Shown here piece after piece: positions 60,704 to 64,000 of a stretch of DNA of 64,000 nt (the stretch's first letter is position 1; each line of letters opens with the position of its first letter). Origin of the DNA: Sipunculus nudus (taxonomy: Eukaryota; Annelida; Sipuncula; Golfingiida; Sipunculidae). A model generated the notes under the pieces. The model saw only the letters and a list, made by a program, of their open reading frames with translations, was not told the DNA's origin and did no database searches. The position numbers and the translations under genes were made by a program. The stretch covers positions 50,385,297 through 50,449,296 of the forward strand of contig CM049321.1 in NCBI GenBank assembly GCA_026874595.1, read 5' to 3'.

Positions 60704-61420
60704 GATAGGAAACCCTGTAACGTAGTCACAAACGGATATGGAACGTTGAGGGTGTACATTATTTCTAACTCTGTGGATATATTAATAAACCCTAGTTAAT
60801 TCCTGTCAGGAAAGGTTATTATAATGCCTCTGTGATGGAAGTAACCCTGTATGAACCTACTGGTCCATGAAGTCGAAAAGGGATTATATTAAAGCCGATT
60901 CAACGATTGTTCTGATTATTTGGTAGGGGGGGGGAATATACACAACAATGTTACAGAATGAGATGCAATTTCGCAAGACGTTAATCAATTGGAAAGAGAC
61001 AGACTTGTATTGCTATTAATGGTGAAGATATCATAAGAGCAGTTTGAGGGATAACACCGTGGTAAGCTACCATAAACAGACACAAAGTGTAGTACAACCA
61101 TCATGTCGGAAAACCGGACGATGTGATGAGGCCCCGTGTTACTAGACATGTGTCCGGGTTCGATAACATAACATGTATAAACACAAGAACGACCATCAAA
61201 TACTCACCAATATTTACAATAACAAAATTACTATTTACAATATATACAAGATATAAATGATATGTTCTTGCTACATACCCAAATGATATGTTCTTGTTAC
61301 ATTCCCAAAATATTGTTCTGTTGTGAGACAACCCATAGAAGAAAAAAATATGGCGGTGAAACTTAGCTGTGGCCTATAAACAAAGGCCTTTCCCGTCCGT
61401 ATACATGAAAACAACTCCTA
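60704..61420. other. 3' flank, short repeats only
   Basis: A ~28-base near-duplicate containing ATGATATGTTCTTGCTACAT occurs at about 61,257 and 61,284. A possible tRNA-like B-box (GTCCGGGTTCGATAAC) lies at 61,152 but has no definable partner box. No gene is supported. Confidence 0.45.
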
Positions 61421-61841
61421 GGACTGGGAAAGGAGTTTCTTTTGCGAAGGGAACCGGCTATTTCTTTGGCTTCTGTATTGATATTTTTACAGATATTTTT
61501 GTCTTTTTTTTGTATGTCTTAGTGATGTTTTCTGTAAGAAGTTTATCGTAGTATTCTTTCGGCATACTGTACAGGTTGGTGGTCTTATCTGCCTGTACTA
61601 GGAGATTGTCAGATTGTCTGATTGTCTTGATGTCATTGGCCATTTGTCTCTGGAATGCATTGTCTGAGTGCTGGAATTCAATGTTCCGCACCATTTCATA
61701 TATCACTTTCAAATGCCCTGAGGTGTTCGCTATCAGGGGGTGAATATGTGGTTTTGAATCCATAGTTTTGTTTAGCTGAAGTTTGACCAGGGTTTTCGAA
61801 ATGGAAAGCCCTCCATCGCATTCTCCGAAGTGGGCTTTCAA
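61420..61841 (-). pseudogene. Penelope-like element reverse transcriptase fragment, decayed
   Basis: On the minus strand a 127-codon open stretch contains IEFQHSDNAFQRQM, NDIKTI, LVQADKTTNLY and YDKLLTENITKTYKK. This is the order of motifs in the N-terminal reverse-transcriptase region of Penelope-like elements (FQ..L..DI..I, then ADKT.N.Y, then NITKTYKK). The open frame ends at 61,458. One frame over, the DNA continues with INTEAKEIAGSL, which fits the next family block, so a one-base loss in the eight-A run (61,504-61,511) probably caused the break. Catalytic RT motifs and the GIY-YIG endonuclease are absent. A dead 5' fragment of a mobile element. Confidence 0.72.
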
Positions 61842-61987
61842 CTTTAATTATCAGGGATTTTAACATATTAAATGAAAAGGCAGATTCGTAAGTAGTATCA
61901 AAACAAAAACAAATGGTAAAAAATTAACAAATAGAAACTCAGTTACATATGTATTTGATTTTGAACTCTTTTTTTCAAGAGTAAAAT

Positions 61988-61999
61988 GATATATATATA

Positions 62000-62065
<66 letters not shown>
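61988..62065. repeat. (AT)n microsatellite
   Basis: Nearly 80 bases of AT with one TTTA interruption, just upstream (on the minus strand) of the Penelope-like fragment. Confidence 0.95.
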
Positions 62066-62067
<2 letters not shown>

Positions 62068-63099
62068 ACAAGCAAACCAACCAAATTTACTGTACACACA
62101 AGATATTATAATCCAATAAAATGAAATCTCTTAATAAATTTAGCCTCCCATCCATTCGGATAGGTTGCTAATAGGGGTTTATGAGTTTATTGATATGTCG
62201 ATGTTTTCGAGGAGGAGGTTTGGACTTTAGGAGGTCTTCCGATTGCCAAACCATCAGTGACATTTATTTTGTAATTTCTGTCCGTGTTTACACCCGATCT
62301 CTCATATGGCTAATTTCAAACTGAATCCATTCGTCAATGTTTGCGGCAGATTAACTGAAATAACCTTTGGTCAGAGTAAGAGCGCTAGGTGACATTTTAA
62401 CCTGATAATATTGTTTGACCATGGCCTAATTTCCAAGGCCGTTCACTTCATGGCCTCTTCCCCATTATCGCTCGATTTGAGCTTCACTTACGACAGTATT
62501 TCCTGTGAGCAGGATTTCTAGAAAAAGAAATTTTTTAACGAGTTTCAAAAACACTTGATGGATTGTCGGGACATGAAATGTTCATATAACCGGAACAAGG
62601 TTTGCGCTGGTATCATCATGTATTTTTTTTGCAATTTAATCATATTTTAATCGTTTTAATCTCAGATTTGCAGAAATTTAATTTTTACAGGTTTACCTTT
62701 TATTGTCACAATTTTATTTTGTTAACTCTTGTAAACTGTTCCCTGGATGAGCGCTTGATAAATGTACAATAATAAATAAAATTAAAATAACGACGGACCT
62801 CGGCAAAAAATTATAAAAAAAATCGACTTTAACAATTTCATATCCACAAAAATGTTTCCTCTTTTATTGGCCACATTAAAAGTCATTTCGTTCGCATAAT
62901 GGATTTGTATTTCACAGGAGAGAAGCCTTAAGGGTTAATCAGGTACAGGCTCATGTACATACATCCGCGACACCTTGGCTGACCATAGTCCTGCAAGTCC
63001 GTGAACAGAAGGGTATGGGGCCGGGGTGTGACTCATATGGGTAGGTTGGAGTAAAATTTTGCAAACCTACACGGATATTAAAAAATATTTTATTGTTCC

Positions 63100-63100
<1 letters not shown>
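62066..63100. other. 3' flank, nothing definite
   Basis: AT-rich sequence without supported genes. The part around 62,170-62,250 loosely resembles 57,625-57,700 (both with TAGGGG...ATGAGTTTATT and GGA...CTT segments). It may be an old repeat. Confidence 0.45.

Positions 63101-63102
<2 letters not shown>

Positions 63103-63176
<74 letters not shown>
63103..63176. repeat. (TC)n(TA)n compound microsatellite
   Basis: (TC)15 followed directly by (TA)n of about 44 bases. Open frames of Ser-Leu/Tyr-Ile or Arg-Glu are artefacts. Confidence 0.95.
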
Positions 63177-63179
<3 letters not shown>

Positions 63180-64000
63180 CGTGTAAACATAAGAATATTT
63201 TGATAGTACAACAAAGTATAAGGTCACATTTGTTTAGGTTGTTTTCTAATAAACCATGTCTTAAAAAGTTGATAGTTTCTGTGGAAAGCAGACTGGCCTA
63301 TTCTGTCTATAAAATGTGCTATATATTTGGTTAATACAACCATAAAAAATGTCTAGATTATCTAATTTATTATTTCAATCAGCTTTATCAAGGCTGTTCA
63401 TGCAGAGTCGTTACGTGTGGAATCGATTATTGCTTGACATTGTTTCTTTGCAGGTGCTGACATTATGGTAGTAAAAGAAGCTTAAGTCCGATAAAACCCG
63501 TATTTTACGGCAGGGGGGAGCCTTGAACCGCTTTGTTGACACTCATTGGAAAGGATTATTTCTAGTGTTCATGATTTATGATAAGGGGGGGGGGGGGGAT
63601 AATGGGCTTAACGACCGATGGCTCTCTGACCTCTTATGGTTATTATATTAAGGACGTTTATGTTCTCCGCGTATATATTGAATTGCTCTTATCTTGACAA
63701 CCATTGTGGGAGCAGCTGGTGTCATTAAAACCTGTCTTTGTGTTTTGTCATTAGGGAACTAAATATATGTCCATTAGATACCTTGAAAAACCTTTGTCTG
63801 GTATTTGGCAATTATTTTATATGAGAAAACTATGTAAGCGTTCTAGTTACAAAAAAATGTTTACCTGAAGGAAAGTGTTGGTTTAAATTAACAATATAAT
63901 AAAGGCATATTTATTCATAACATGGTGTAAGAACGGAGCACGTGATACCTATTGCCTTGTCATTTCCAAACAAAGTTACACACACACACACACACCAACA
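63177..64000. other. 3' end of window, nothing definite
   Basis: No gene supported. A G-run lies at 63,586-63,598 and a (CA)n run at 63,979-63,995 near the window edge. Confidence 0.5.

Overview
The window looks like animal (metazoan) nuclear DNA. It is AT-rich, carries many long (AT)n and (ATT)n microsatellites and homopolymer runs, and has GT-AG introns, tRNA-headed SINEs, MITEs, LTR remnants and a Penelope-like retroelement relic. The one clear gene is a class A peptide GPCR of the vasopressin/oxytocin/conopressin type. Gene type, repeat style and base composition suggest a lophotrochozoan, most likely a mollusc (perhaps a bivalve). That assignment is inference.

Layout. 1-7880: 5' flank with microsatellites, a ~79-bp tandem array and AT-rich degenerate repeats. 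7881-8742: a large exon encoding the N-terminus and TM1-TM6 of the receptor, ending in a strong GTAAGT donor in phase 1. 8743-41443: a 32.7-kb intron full of dispersed repeats: two LTRs facing each other, several SINEs, microsatellites and a GAGTCC-based minisatellite. 41444-41664: a terminal exon encoding TM7, helix 8 and the C-tail. 52867-53090: a second complete copy of that terminal exon. 53091-64000: 3' flank with SINEs, a C-rich tract and a decayed Penelope-like reverse transcriptase fragment.

The most interesting structure is a tandem segmental duplication. Unit A (about 35,960-44,195) and unit B (about 44,200-55,345) are head-to-tail copies, with (ATT)n tracts at the start of each. 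The unit contains the receptor's terminal exon but not the upstream exon. One TM1-6 exon can therefore be joined in frame to either of two TM7/C-tail exons, giving predicted proteins of 360 and 361 residues. Hand comparison of the exon copies shows 7 differences in the first 36 codons (TM7/helix 8), all synonymous. The remaining tail has 8 amino-acid replacements, a changed C-terminus and one synonymous change. This suggests that both copies are maintained and that they differ in the cytoplasmic tail, the part of a GPCR that handles kinases, arrestin and trafficking.

Unit B grew by later insertions, including a 307-bp MITE with a matching empty site in unit A. A SINE and a pogo-like MITE sit at the same place in both units and so predate the duplication. 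A 192-bp non-exonic block at the end of each unit is as well conserved as the exon. No functional tRNA, rRNA, CRISPR array or second gene was found.
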